Positions 52,885 through 61,581 of a stretch of 64,000 nt of DNA are shown here, in pieces. Where the stretch lies: positions 62,001 through 126,000 of the forward strand of contig NZ_PGGM01000011.1 in the NCBI RefSeq assembly GCF_003010965.1. The letters run 5' to 3'. The notes beneath the pieces were generated by a model. It saw only the letters and a list, made by a program, of their open reading frames with translations, did not search any database and was not told where the DNA came from. The DNA is from Phyllobacterium sophorae. Its GTDB lineage: Bacteria; Pseudomonadota; Alphaproteobacteria; Rhizobiales; Rhizobiaceae. The position numbers were made by a program, and so were the translations under genes. The first letter of the stretch is position 1. Each line of letters opens with the position of its first letter.

Positions 52885-53784
52885 TCACACTGTAGGTTCG
52901 TCGAGCCTGGTGCTGGTCAGCGCCGTTCGGAGCGAAGCTATGAAAACGCGTACCTTCGGGAGCACAAGCTTCGTTGTCGGATAAACAGCCCAAATTGCTG
53001 TCGTCTCCGGTTCAACATCTGGAATTTCAATGCGAACCAGACGTCCAGCTTTGAGATCGTCATTGACGTTCCAATCGGAGAGCAGAGCAATCCCGCCGCC
53101 TGCCAGACAGGTAGCGTGGCATCCCTCGATGCTGCTCGACGAAAACCGGGAGTTGAGCCGCACATGGGTCTCGACGCCCGCGGTCAAGAACGTCCAATGC
53201 GTAACGCCACTCATCGGAAGGCATTCATGTTGCATCAGATCTTCAATTCTAATCGGCACGCCCTGCCGTCCGAGGTAGCTCGGAGCCGCGACGAGCGTCC
53301 TTGGATTGGTGGCCAACTTCTGGGCGACCAAACTGCTGTCTTTGAGCCGCGCGATCCGGATTGCCAGATCAATGCCTGCCGAGACCAGGTCGGGAAGGCC
53401 GTCATTCAGTTCGAGGGAGATGCGAAGATCCTGATTTTCCGCCAGAAGCGTGGGGATGAGAGGAGCCACAAGCTTGAGCCCGAAGGCGACCGGCACGGAT
53501 ACGCGCAACAAACCCGCGGCCCCCTTACCCTCAGTCCGCAGACGGGCCATGGCTTCCTCCTCATTCTCGACGAGAGCCAAGGCAAAAGGAAGAAAAGTCT
53601 GCCCCTCCGCCGTCAGCGAGAGTGACCGCGTGGTGCGATGCATGAGCCTGACCCCGAGCGCTGTCTCAAGAGATGCCAACCTCCTCGTAGCGACCATGGG
53701 TGCGAGACCAAGTCGGCGCGCCGCCTCGGAAAGGCTGCCCGCACTCGCTGCGGTTGTGAACACCAAGACGTCGTCCGTATTCAT
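52885..53784 (-). CDS. LysR family transcriptional regulator
   Basis: A 299-residue LysR-type regulator. The HTH is in the first 60 residues (VFTTAASAGSLSEAARRLGL, then RRLASLETALGVRLMHRTTR); the effector domain follows (about 90-290). It is divergent from an MFS exporter (start 53889), 104 bp apart, so it probably controls the exporter and the FAD monooxygenase. An ATATC-N7-GATAT repeat lies directly beside its start codon (53786-53802) and could be an autoregulatory site. Confidence 0.92.
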   Translation of the reverse strand: MNTDDVLVFTTAASAGSLSEAARRLGLAPMVATRRLASLETALGVRLMHRTTRSLSLTAEGQTFLPFALALVENEEEAMARLRTEGKGAAGLLRVSVPVAFGLKLVAPLIPTLLAENQDLRISLELNDGLPDLVSAGIDLAIRIARLKDSSLVAQKLATNPRTLVAAPSYLGRQGVPIRIEDLMQHECLPMSGVTHWTFLTAGVETHVRLNSRFSSSSIEGCHATCLAGGGIALLSDWNVNDDLKAGRLVRIEIPDVEPETTAIWAVYPTTKLVLPKVRVFIASLRTALTSTRLDEPTV

Positions 53785-53888
53785 TATATCCAGATCCGAT
53801 ATGGTGGTTGATCAATTTAGGCCACTACACCTCTTATCGATAAAATTCTAGTTAGTTGCATACCTCTTGAGCCAGAAAGGCAAGAATT

Positions 53889-55094
53889 ATGGATACCGTA
53901 AACGTACACTCTGCAGTCCGTTCGGGCGTGGGAAAGCTTGGCCTTCTCGCAATGGCCGCCGCCAGCGGAATTGCCGTTGCCAACATTTACTACAATCAAC
54001 CTATGCTTGGGATCATCGAGTCGGAATTTCAGCATCAGCCCATAACCGGCTTGATACCTACGGCTACGCAACTGGGATATGCGCTTGGCTTGTTCCTGCT
54101 GCTTCCTCTGGGCGACCTGGTGCATCGACGCCGCCTTATTGTCGGGCAATTCATCATCCTTGCGGCTGCGCTGGCGTTTGCTGCGATTGCGCCATCTGCG
54201 TGGATGCTGATTGCCGCGTCGCTGATTGTTGGCGCGAGTTCGACCGTCGCCCAACAGATCGTTCCGTTCGCGGCATCGCTCGCCTCTCCGGAAAAGCGCG
54301 GAGCCACGATTGGCACCGTTATGGCTGGCGTCCTTTCAGGCATTCTCTTCAGCCGTACCCTGTCAGGGTTTGTCGGCGAGCATGCTGGTTGGCGAGAAAT
54401 GTTCTGGATTGGCGTGCCGCTTGCCCTGATCGCAGCCGCTATGATGTTCGTTACACTGCCGGACCATAGATCAACCTCGCGCATGCAATATCACACCGCA
54501 ATCAGGTCGCTTGCGCATTTGTGGAAAAGTCAGCCGGCACTCCGGGTAGCAACGTTCGTTCAGGCTGCGCTGTTTGCCTCTTTTACTACTTTTTGGACAA
54601 TCCTCGCCCTTTACCTTCAGAGTCCGCACTTTGACCTTGGAGCCGACGTGGCAGGGCTCTTCGGTATCGTCGGTGCGGTCGGTGTCTTCGCAGCACCGCT
54701 TGCTGGGCGTATCGCCGACAAACGGGGCCCTCACTTCGTCGTCTGGCTGGGTGCGTTGATGACACTCATTGCTTGGATCGTTTTCGGAGTTTGGAGTTCC
54801 ATGGCTGCCTTGATCATTGGCGTGATCATCCTTGATTTCGGCATTCAAAGCGCACTCGTGTCCAACCAGCACATCATTTACGCGCTCGATCCCGAAGCAC
54901 GCAGCAGACTGAATACGATCTTCATGACAGGCATGTTCCTGGGCGGTGCAACTGGTTCGGCCGTAGCAACAGTAGCTTGGGGCTATGGCGCATGGTCGGC
55001 GGTTAGCTTGCTCGGAGCCTTGCTCGCGGTTGTAGCGCTTGGCGTAAGGGTACTGGACCAACGTTCGCGTTCCACCGCATTGAAAAATCACTAA
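53889..55094 (+). CDS. MFS transporter
   Basis: A 401-residue 12-helix transporter of the same branch as that at 21846 (signature GIAVANIYYNQPMLGIIE and a GDLVHRRRLI A-motif). It is divergent from the LysR gene and followed after 13 bp by an FAD monooxygenase gene on the same strand, so the two form an operon: export plus chemical modification of the same molecule is plausible. An AAGG site lies about eight bases upstream of the start. Confidence 0.92.
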   Translation: MDTVNVHSAVRSGVGKLGLLAMAAASGIAVANIYYNQPMLGIIESEFQHQPITGLIPTATQLGYALGLFLLLPLGDLVHRRRLIVGQFIILAAALAFAAIAPSAWMLIAASLIVGASSTVAQQIVPFAASLASPEKRGATIGTVMAGVLSGILFSRTLSGFVGEHAGWREMFWIGVPLALIAAAMMFVTLPDHRSTSRMQYHTAIRSLAHLWKSQPALRVATFVQAALFASFTTFWTILALYLQSPHFDLGADVAGLFGIVGAVGVFAAPLAGRIADKRGPHFVVWLGALMTLIAWIVFGVWSSMAALIIGVIILDFGIQSALVSNQHIIYALDPEARSRLNTIFMTGMFLGGATGSAVATVAWGYGAWSAVSLLGALLAVVALGVRVLDQRSRSTALKNH

Positions 55095-55107
55095 AGGAAC
55101 TTGGATC

Positions 55108-56223
55108 ATGAAACCGTTACGCGTCAGAATAATTGGGGGCTCCCTAGCCGGACTCTTCGCTGGAATTTTGCTCCAAAGTGACGGACATGATGTCAAAATC
55201 TTTGAGCGTTCCGCCAGTGGATTGGCCGGGCGGGGCGCTGGTCTCGTAGGCCAACAGGACTTGTTTCGGATACTGCGTCAGATTGGGTGCGAACATGTTG
55301 CCCGCGTCGGCATTGTGGCGCAGGAGCGGATCTACTTAGACCGGGACGGCAACGTGGCCGAGACGATGCAAACAGCCCAAATGCAGATTTCGTGGGACTA
55401 CCTCTATCAAACGGTCGCTTCCCGCATCGAGGGCGATCGATATGTTCTCGGGCGGCAGGCGGTAGACATTAGGGATGCCGCCGCGGGAGCTGAAATTGTC
55501 TTTGCCGACGGAACCTCCGAAACTGCGGATCTTGTGATCGGCGCAGACGGGATTGGTTCCGTCGTGCGGAAGAGTTTAAATCCGGAGCAATACGAAAACG
55601 AGTTTGCCGGCTACGTGGCGTGGCGCGGGCTCATGCCCGAGCAACTTTTGCCTAGAGAAGCATCCCTACTACTTGAACGTTTTGCGTTCTTCGTGACACG
55701 CGGGTCCCATACGCTGGGGTATCTCGTACCGGGTTCAAACGGAGAGATGACAAGGGGCTCGCGCCGCTACAATTGGGTCTGGTATCGGAAGATTGAGCGC
55801 GACGAGCTGGCGAAGTTCTTTACCGACAGCGACGGTAAGCCCCACAGTTTTTCCTTGCCTCGCGGTGGTCTGTCCATGGCGCGTCGCGAAAGGTTGCGAG
55901 TTGAGGCTGCCGCGACACTTCCGCCACAATTTGCGCTGGCGGTCGCAGCCGAAGAAAGTCCGTCGATACAAGGCATTTTTGACTACGAAGCTCCCAAAAT
56001 GGTCGGGGGATCACTTGCATTGATTGGCGACGCAGCATTTGTTGTGAGGCCCCACACTGCAATGGGCGTTTCGAAGGCAGCGGGAGATGTCATGGCTCTC
56101 CGCGACGCGCTTGCGACCGAACACGATATTTCGACAGCCCTGCGGCGTTTCGAGCACGAGCGAAACTCTATCGGTCGTAAAATAGCCACGTACGGTCGTC
56201 GGCTCGGAGAGTCGGCTCTCTAG
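55108..56223 (+). CDS. FAD-dependent monooxygenase (aromatic hydroxylase type)
   Basis: A 371-residue flavoprotein hydroxylase. The dinucleotide motif is IIGGSLAGLFAGIL (9-22), the DG motif is in DLVIGADGIGS, and the second FAD motif is LIGDAAFVVRPHTAMGVSKA with His. This is the p-hydroxybenzoate/2,6-dihydroxypyridine hydroxylase group. An AAGGA site lies nine bases upstream and the MFS gene ends 13 bp before. Substrate unknown; a phenol or N-heterocycle is likely. Confidence 0.92.
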   Translation: MKPLRVRIIGGSLAGLFAGILLQSDGHDVKIFERSASGLAGRGAGLVGQQDLFRILRQIGCEHVARVGIVAQERIYLDRDGNVAETMQTAQMQISWDYLYQTVASRIEGDRYVLGRQAVDIRDAAAGAEIVFADGTSETADLVIGADGIGSVVRKSLNPEQYENEFAGYVAWRGLMPEQLLPREASLLLERFAFFVTRGSHTLGYLVPGSNGEMTRGSRRYNWVWYRKIERDELAKFFTDSDGKPHSFSLPRGGLSMARRERLRVEAAATLPPQFALAVAAEESPSIQGIFDYEAPKMVGGSLALIGDAAFVVRPHTAMGVSKAAGDVMALRDALATEHDISTALRRFEHERNSIGRKIATYGRRLGESAL

Positions 56224-56511
56224 CCATGCCGGATCATGCCCCATGGTCCACGCGTTCTTGCTCCGGCACACTCCAAGCATAGGAGCTGATGATGGACATC
56301 GTGCCGGTAAGCTCCCCCAAAAATCGGGACTGTTTAGCAAAAACCACCAGAGCTAGAACCCTGCGACGTAGCGATTTCTGGCCACCACAGGCGCAGCTTT
56401 TCGACGATGGCGGTGCCTACACGCCCAAGCTCAGCTCGAACCTTTTTAGTCCTATGACGACATGCTGAGCACTCAGGGCACGGCATGTAAGGTGGGTCCG
56501 GAACACTTAGT

Positions 56512-56724
56512 TCAACTTAACAGCTGCAAAAGAATTGACGGCGAACTGGCGAAAACACCGACGACGAAACCGACAATTCCCAACGCAATGGCACCGATGA
56601 GGCCATGGTTCTCCCATCCGAACATGGCTCCCAACACTGTTGCGATGGCAATCACGGAAACTGTCCACACAACCTTTGTTGTCCTGACTAACCCACTGGG
56701 TATTTTTCGTTCTTTATTGGTCAT
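56512..56724 (-). CDS. Small inner-membrane protein, hypothetical
   Basis: A 70-residue protein with two hydrophobic helices (VWTVSVIAIATVLGAMFG and HGLIGAIALGIVGFVVGVF) and a short charged N-terminus. The composition is that of a real small membrane protein and the ending (SSPSILLQLLS) resembles other rhizobial short hydrophobic proteins. No strong ribosome-binding site is visible; neighbours give no hint. Function unknown. Confidence 0.5.
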   Translation of the reverse strand: MTNKERKIPSGLVRTTKVVWTVSVIAIATVLGAMFGWENHGLIGAIALGIVGFVVGVFASSPSILLQLLS

Positions 56725-56996
56725 GGCGGGTCCAGAACCTAATTACTTTCAACCATATAGAGGCGCTCTGGTAGTATTTTGCTACCCAATACTTCAAAAA
56801 ATGCACCGCCCAGGTTGCGGTTGGGCGGTCAGGCGGATCGAAATCCGCCGCATAGCAGCCCTAGTTTCGGCCGACATGCCACCACACCAACACGTCAAAT
56901 ATTCTGGACATCGCCGTCTCAACTCTGAATTCGTTGCCAGGCCTCGCATCGGACAAAGTATGCTATCGTGAAGCGCGTACCGAGATCGGCAGGCCC

Positions 56997-57859
56997 ATGC
57001 ACAACTTGAACATCTCCGACGAGGAGCTTTCGTGCCTGACCCAATAGGCCATGGCGCTGGCACTGAACTATTGGGCATCCGTTGACAAGCTCCCGGCTTA
57101 TCCCGTTACAAGCGGTGAACTGACCGCCCGCCTGTTCGCGCGGCCCTGGTCAGAAAAAGGACTGGGAAGAGCGGTCTTGGATGATTTCAAGACGATCGCG
57201 GAACATGTACGTCCCTCGGGCGGCCGCTTCTTCGGCTATGTGGTCGGCTCTGCCGAGCCCGTCGGTGCGCTTGGAGATCTGCTTGCTGCGGTGCTCAACC
57301 AGAACGTCACGTCCTGGCGATCCGCCCCTGCAGCGACAACTATCGAGCAGGCGGTCGTGGGTTGGCTGGCGGATGCAGTCGGTTGTCCGACTTCAAGGGC
57401 AGCCTCTGCGGTGGCGGGTCGGCGGCAAATCTGATGGCGCTCGCCATGGCGCGCGAAGCCAAACTCCCGGCCAATGAGGCGGGCGCGCGACCGTGCGTGG
57501 TTTACGCTTCGGAGCAAGTGCACATGTCGATCCCCAAGGCGGCAGCGCTGCTGGGTATCGGCCGCGACAATCTTCGCTTGATATCTGTCGATGAGGATTT
57601 GCGGATGCGTACCGACGCGCTCGAGGCGGCCATCGCCACCGACCGCGAAGCGGGAAAAACGCCGATCGCGATCGTGGCAACGGTCGGCACCGTCAATATC
57701 GGCGCAATCGATCCGCTTCAGCAAGTAGCCGAGATAGCAAGGCGGGAAGCTCTCTGGCTCCACGTCGACGGTGCTCACGGAGCGCTTGCGGCGCTTGCAG
57801 TCCCTGAGAAGGTCCGCGGACTCGACCAGGCAGACTCCGTGTCGCTCGACGCGCGATAA
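56997..57859 (+). pseudogene. Decayed PLP-dependent decarboxylase (aromatic-L-amino-acid type)
   Basis: The N-terminus LNISDEELSCLTQ is followed by an in-frame TAG (57045-57047), then the frame continues with NYWASVDKLPAYPVTSGE and TSWRSAPAATTIEQAVVGW. A frameshift near 57385 moves the reading frame to CGGGSAANLMALAMAREAK and VHMSIPKAAALLG. The gene then stops (57857-57859) right after DSVSLDA, just before the HK dipeptide whose lysine binds PLP. So it has three lesions: an in-frame stop, a frameshift and truncation before the catalytic lysine. It was a group II decarboxylase; the final form cannot work. Neighbour on the right is the GntR gene. Confidence 0.8.
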
Positions 57860-57885
57860 AAAGTTATTTCCTGTGATATAAACAT

Positions 57886-57897
57886 CATGTATACATG
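57886..57897. promoter_or_regulatory. Candidate GntR operator, 12-bp perfect palindrome
   Basis: CATGTATACATG is perfectly symmetric and its flanks (AACA on the left, TTGTT on the right) partly extend the symmetry. FadR-type GntR proteins bind sites with a GTATAC-like core. It overlaps or abuts the possible starts of the GntR gene (57895 or 57904), as expected for autorepression. Confidence 0.5.
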
Positions 57898-57903
57898 TTG
57901 TTT

Positions 57904-58623
57904 ATGACAAGACTTCAAACAATTGGAAAGCTGTCTGCGATTGAGCCATCTGCAGAGGCAGCACAGGATGTTGTTTACAGATGGTTGAAGCAGCATGTCC
58001 TGACGTTGCCGCGGCAAGAAGCAACATTTGTCACGGAGGCGGAGGTTTGCCGTGCGACAGGATCGTCACGCACCCCCGTGCGGGAGGCGTTGTTGAGGTT
58101 AGAATCGGACGGGTTTCTGCGGATTGTACCCAAGAAGGGCGCATACGTGGCAGCGATAACTGAAGCCGATGTCGAGTTTGTGATGCAGGCCAGAGAGTTG
58201 GTGGAAGACTGGTGCGTGCGACGTGCCGCCCTGTTAGGCGAGCCGCTGGCAGCGGAATTGGACCAGTACGTGGTCCAACAAGCTGAGTTGCAGCAAAACC
58301 CGGTGACGTTCATCGAACGCGATCGAGAGTTTCACCGGACGATTGTACGCTCTGCCGGCAATCCAATACTGGCGGATTTTTATGAAACCCTGCGGGATCG
58401 ACAGTTGCGAATGGGGGTGCAGGCAATCGCTGCTTCTGAGGAGCGCACCACTGTTGTGTTGGCCGAGCATGCAGCCATCGTCGAAGCAATAAGGTCGGGT
58501 GATCCCGAACGCGCTGCTGGTTCCATAGCCGTGCACTTGACCAATACCTTGCTCGCCATGCGATTGCCGGCAACGCCAGGCTGGGTGCGCAGCGCAACAG
58601 ACTCGCGCGGAAGTCGGTTTTGA
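57904..58623 (+). CDS. GntR family regulator, FCD (FadR) subgroup
   Basis: A 239-residue regulator. The N-terminal winged helix (about 15-85) contains ATFVTEAEVCRATGSSRTPV, REALLRLESDGFLRIVPKKG; the C-terminal FCD domain (about 95-225) has metal-ligand histidines in FHRTIV and AEHAAIVEAI. The start could be ATG 57895 or 57904; neither has a visible ribosome-binding site, and the palindrome overlaps the first. It precedes the flavin reductase gene by about 100 bp on the same strand and probably controls the HpaB-like operon. Confidence 0.9.
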   Translation: MTRLQTIGKLSAIEPSAEAAQDVVYRWLKQHVLTLPRQEATFVTEAEVCRATGSSRTPVREALLRLESDGFLRIVPKKGAYVAAITEADVEFVMQARELVEDWCVRRAALLGEPLAAELDQYVVQQAELQQNPVTFIERDREFHRTIVRSAGNPILADFYETLRDRQLRMGVQAIAASEERTTVVLAEHAAIVEAIRSGDPERAAGSIAVHLTNTLLAMRLPATPGWVRSATDSRGSRF

Positions 58624-58727
58624 TGACAATGCGAGTGCGAGGGTTTGAGTGGTGGCCTGAAGTCTGGAAGTAGGCGCAGCCAAAGCGGGTTTCCTTCCTG
58701 ACCATTGTGACGGAGAGGAGGGAGGAG

Positions 58728-59264
58728 ATGGATCTCAAGTCGGAAATTTCTTTCGATCGGCAAGCTTTTCGGCAGGCTTTAGGCCAGTTTCCCACGGGCG
58801 TCTGCGTCGTGACATGCACAGCGGAGTTTGAACAGCTTGGCATGACCATGAGTTCATTCAACTGCTTATCTCTCGATCCACCCCTCATTCTCTTCAGCAT
58901 CGATCGCAAGGCTGTGAGTCTCCCCTTGTGGGAAAAGGCCGCGGGCTACGCAGTCAATGTATTGGCCGAGAACCAGAAAGATATTTCCAATCGGTTCGCA
59001 AAGTCTCGTTCGAACAAGTGGGAAGGAATGAGATTTGCGCATGGACAATGCGGTGCACCTTTGTTGCCCGGGGTTGCTGCGGTCTTCGAGTGCATTCCCT
59101 GGGCAAAATATGACGGCGGCGACCATACACTTTTCATCGCGGAAGTGCGGCGTTTCGCGTCGTCAGTCGACCGGATGCCGCTTGTGTTCAGCAAGGGGCG
59201 CTATGCAGCGCTCCAGACAACCGAATTCGTTGCGTCACTTTGGCCGCTGGACATTCATTACTAA
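58728..59264 (+). CDS. Flavin reductase component of a two-component monooxygenase
   Basis: A 178-residue NAD(P)H:flavin oxidoreductase of the HpaC type. The start of the fold (ALGQFPTGVCVVTC) and segments MTMSSFNCLSLDPPLILFSI and GHTL-like HTLFIAEVRRF are family marks. It would supply reduced FAD or FMN to the oxygenase encoded 14 bp downstream. A GGAGG site precedes ATG 58728; an earlier GTG start is less likely. Confidence 0.9.
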   Translation: MDLKSEISFDRQAFRQALGQFPTGVCVVTCTAEFEQLGMTMSSFNCLSLDPPLILFSIDRKAVSLPLWEKAAGYAVNVLAENQKDISNRFAKSRSNKWEGMRFAHGQCGAPLLPGVAAVFECIPWAKYDGGDHTLFIAEVRRFASSVDRMPLVFSKGRYAALQTTEFVASLWPLDIHY

Positions 59265-59278
59265 CGAGGGAGTGGGAG

Positions 59279-60763
59279 ATGATCAAGACAGGAGCAATGC
59301 ATATCGCAATGCTGAAGGACGGAAGGCAGGTTTACATCAACGGTCAGTTGGCCGGAGATATCACGGTCCATGCCGCCTTTCGGCAGACGGTTCAGTCGGT
59401 GGGAAAACTATACGATTTTCAGTCCAGTGTCGACAATCTGGAACTGATGACGTTCGAAGTGCCGGAGGCAGGTGGCGAACGTGCCAACCGGATTTGGCAG
59501 CTGCCGCATAGCTATCAGGAACTCTTGGAACGCCGCAGGGCACTTGAGGCTTGGGCCGAACTCCATGGCGGCTTTCTGGGCCGTGCGCCGGATCATGTCG
59601 CCTCATGCATCTCAGGCATGTATATGGGGATCGAGCTATTCAGGGCATATGACGCCGGCCGCTCCGCGGCCCTTGCCGACTACTACCGATATGCGCGCGA
59701 CAACGAGCTTTATCTCACCTATGTCATCATCAATCCTCAAGCGGATCGATCCAAGGCCGCGAGCGAGCAGCAGGACATCTTCCTCACCGCGGGCGTCGTC
59801 GATCAGGACAGCGAAGGACTGACCATACGCGGTGCCAAGATGCTGGCAACGGGCGGGGTGATGGCAAATGAAGTGCTTGTGACCTGTATTCAGCCTCTTC
59901 GCGAGGGAGATGAGCGCTATGCCGTTTCCTTCGCTGTCCCCATGAATACCAAAGGGCTGAAGATCCTGTCGCGCAAGTCCTACGAAGAAAATGCAACGAG
60001 TGTTTTCGACAATCCGCTCGCCAGCCGCTTCGATGAAAACGACGCGGTCCTTTACTTCGATGATGTGAAAGTGCCGTGGGACCGCGTGTTCGTTAATCAG
60101 GATATCGCCATGACCCTGAAACAGTTTCACGCCACACCAGCCCACGTTTATCAGAACTATCAGGCCCAGATACGACTGATGGTGAAAATGCGATTCCTTG
60201 TCGGCATCGCCAAGCGTATCGCGGAAACAAACGGTGTCATCAGCTTCCCCCAAGTGAAGGAAACACTTGGTACTCTGGCCGCGCATAACACTTTGGTGGA
60301 CGCGCTCGTTCATTCGATGGAAGTGAAGGGCCGAATGCACGGTGCATATTTCATTCCAGACGCGCACACCTTGTACTCCGCACAGGTCTTGACCCAGCAA
60401 CTTTATGCGCAGGTTATGGTGACCCTGCGCGAGCTGGCGGGCGGCGGATTGATCATGCTGCCGTCGTCGGTTTTGGACTTCGCGAATGGTGAACTGCGTG
60501 ACCTGATTGGGAAAACCCAGCAATCGCCCGTCGCATCCGCCGAGGGCCGCGTGAAGTTTTTCAAGCTTGCGTGGGATGCAGTTGGTTCGGAATTCGCGTC
60601 GCGCCACACGCAATACGAAATGTTTTATGGGGGAGCTGCTTTCGTGACCAAGGGCCACAGCTTCCGAACGTTTGATTGGGATCGCTGCACGCAGCTTGTC
60701 GATCAAATGCTCGATAGCTATGCGCTCGAGGACGAAACCAAAGAAAACCCTGTAGCCGCCTGA
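59279..60763 (+). CDS. HpaB-like flavin-dependent aromatic monooxygenase (oxygenase component)
   Basis: A 494-residue protein of the 4-hydroxyphenylacetate 3-hydroxylase (HpaB/PvcC) family. Visible marks are HGGFLGRAPDHVASC near residue 100, the VIINPQADRSK segment of the active-site loop, FDDVKVPWDRVFV, and GEFASRH-like SEFASRHTQYEMFY near the C-terminus. The family uses reduced flavin and oxygen to hydroxylate phenols ortho to the hydroxyl. It starts with a GGGAG site at 59279, 14 bp after the reductase; the cupin gene follows by 8 bp. The phenolic substrate is unknown. Confidence 0.93.
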   Translation: MIKTGAMHIAMLKDGRQVYINGQLAGDITVHAAFRQTVQSVGKLYDFQSSVDNLELMTFEVPEAGGERANRIWQLPHSYQELLERRRALEAWAELHGGFLGRAPDHVASCISGMYMGIELFRAYDAGRSAALADYYRYARDNELYLTYVIINPQADRSKAASEQQDIFLTAGVVDQDSEGLTIRGAKMLATGGVMANEVLVTCIQPLREGDERYAVSFAVPMNTKGLKILSRKSYEENATSVFDNPLASRFDENDAVLYFDDVKVPWDRVFVNQDIAMTLKQFHATPAHVYQNYQAQIRLMVKMRFLVGIAKRIAETNGVISFPQVKETLGTLAAHNTLVDALVHSMEVKGRMHGAYFIPDAHTLYSAQVLTQQLYAQVMVTLRELAGGGLIMLPSSVLDFANGELRDLIGKTQQSPVASAEGRVKFFKLAWDAVGSEFASRHTQYEMFYGGAAFVTKGHSFRTFDWDRCTQLVDQMLDSYALEDETKENPVAA

Positions 60764-60771
60764 GGTGTCCC

Positions 60772-61164
60772 ATGCCAAGCGAGAAAGAGCATAAGGAATT
60801 TCACTCCGTGGCTATGGATGGCGAAGGCTGGCATTCGCCTCCTGGCTATCCGCCAGATATCGAGCAAAAGATTCTTGCGGGCGGTTTCGACGCAGATCAC
60901 ATGATGGGAAGTCGCACGCGACTGCTTCGCTTCAAGCCGGGTGCACATACAACAGTAGCGTTTGTGCATGATTATTGGGAAGAGGTATATCTGATCTCGG
61001 GGGATCTCATAGTTGATGGCGGAGATGGCCAGCATCCGGCGACCTTCCTTTCTCACACCTATGCTTGCCGTCCGCCCGGCATCTATCACGGTCCCTTCAG
61101 GTCAGAGACAGGATGCCTGTTACTGGAGTTTCACTACTACGCCAGCCCAGTTGCACCGTGGTGA
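60772..61164 (+). CDS. Cupin-domain protein
   Basis: A 130-residue single-domain cupin of the ChrR/anti-ECF-like type. Metal-ligand histidines are spread over HTTVAFVHDYWEEVYLISG and YHGPFRSETG. It starts 8 bp after the HpaB-like gene with a GAGGTG site, so it belongs to that operon. Its role may be to further process or sense the hydroxylated product; the neighbour relation supports function in the same pathway, but activity is unknown. Confidence 0.87.
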   Translation: MPSEKEHKEFHSVAMDGEGWHSPPGYPPDIEQKILAGGFDADHMMGSRTRLLRFKPGAHTTVAFVHDYWEEVYLISGDLIVDGGDGQHPATFLSHTYACRPPGIYHGPFRSETGCLLLEFHYYASPVAPW

Positions 61165-61581
61165 ATTCCAAATGCGCTTGGAGCCCTCTTTACAGTAGGC
61201 CGGTTTGTCCGTCGGACGGAGACAGGTAGCTCTAGCGTTGTCAGAACATGCTACCGAACGTCCGCTTGTGGGCCAACTGCAGCCATCCAGCATCATCCAC
61301 GTTCGTCAGAAACAGACGACCTTCCACGGCTGACACCTCTCGCTATCTTCTGATGGACGGACCAACGTCCCCTACGCGCCATAGGCGATTATTGTCTCAG
61401 CGCGGACGCCGACGATGAAGTCGGTTGTTAAAAAGACTGAGGACTTAGGCGGCGTGGCTGGGCCGCCTTCCGAGTTGTCAGACCCAGCCTGACCTCTAAT
61501 GTCGTGAAACTGCTCAAATCAAGAGTATTTTGTTACCAAGCTGGTGCTATTATCCTTTGAGCACTGACTGGGGAATCGTTC
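61165..61581. other. Intergenic region with hairpin
   Basis: About 420 bp between the cupin gene and the cyclase. A perfect inverted repeat AGGCGGC (61447-61453), eight-base loop, GCCGCCT (61462-61468) lies within; it is not followed by a T-tract, so it is not a standard terminator. No gene seen. Confidence 0.4.

Noticed and set aside
59636-60778. A 380-codon minus-strand frame opposite the HpaB-like gene
   Set aside because: Long only because of codon bias of the real gene on the other strand. No family features.
61447-61468. Inverted repeat as a rho-independent terminator
   Set aside because: The stem is good but no T-tract follows, and it lies 280 bp after the preceding stop codon.
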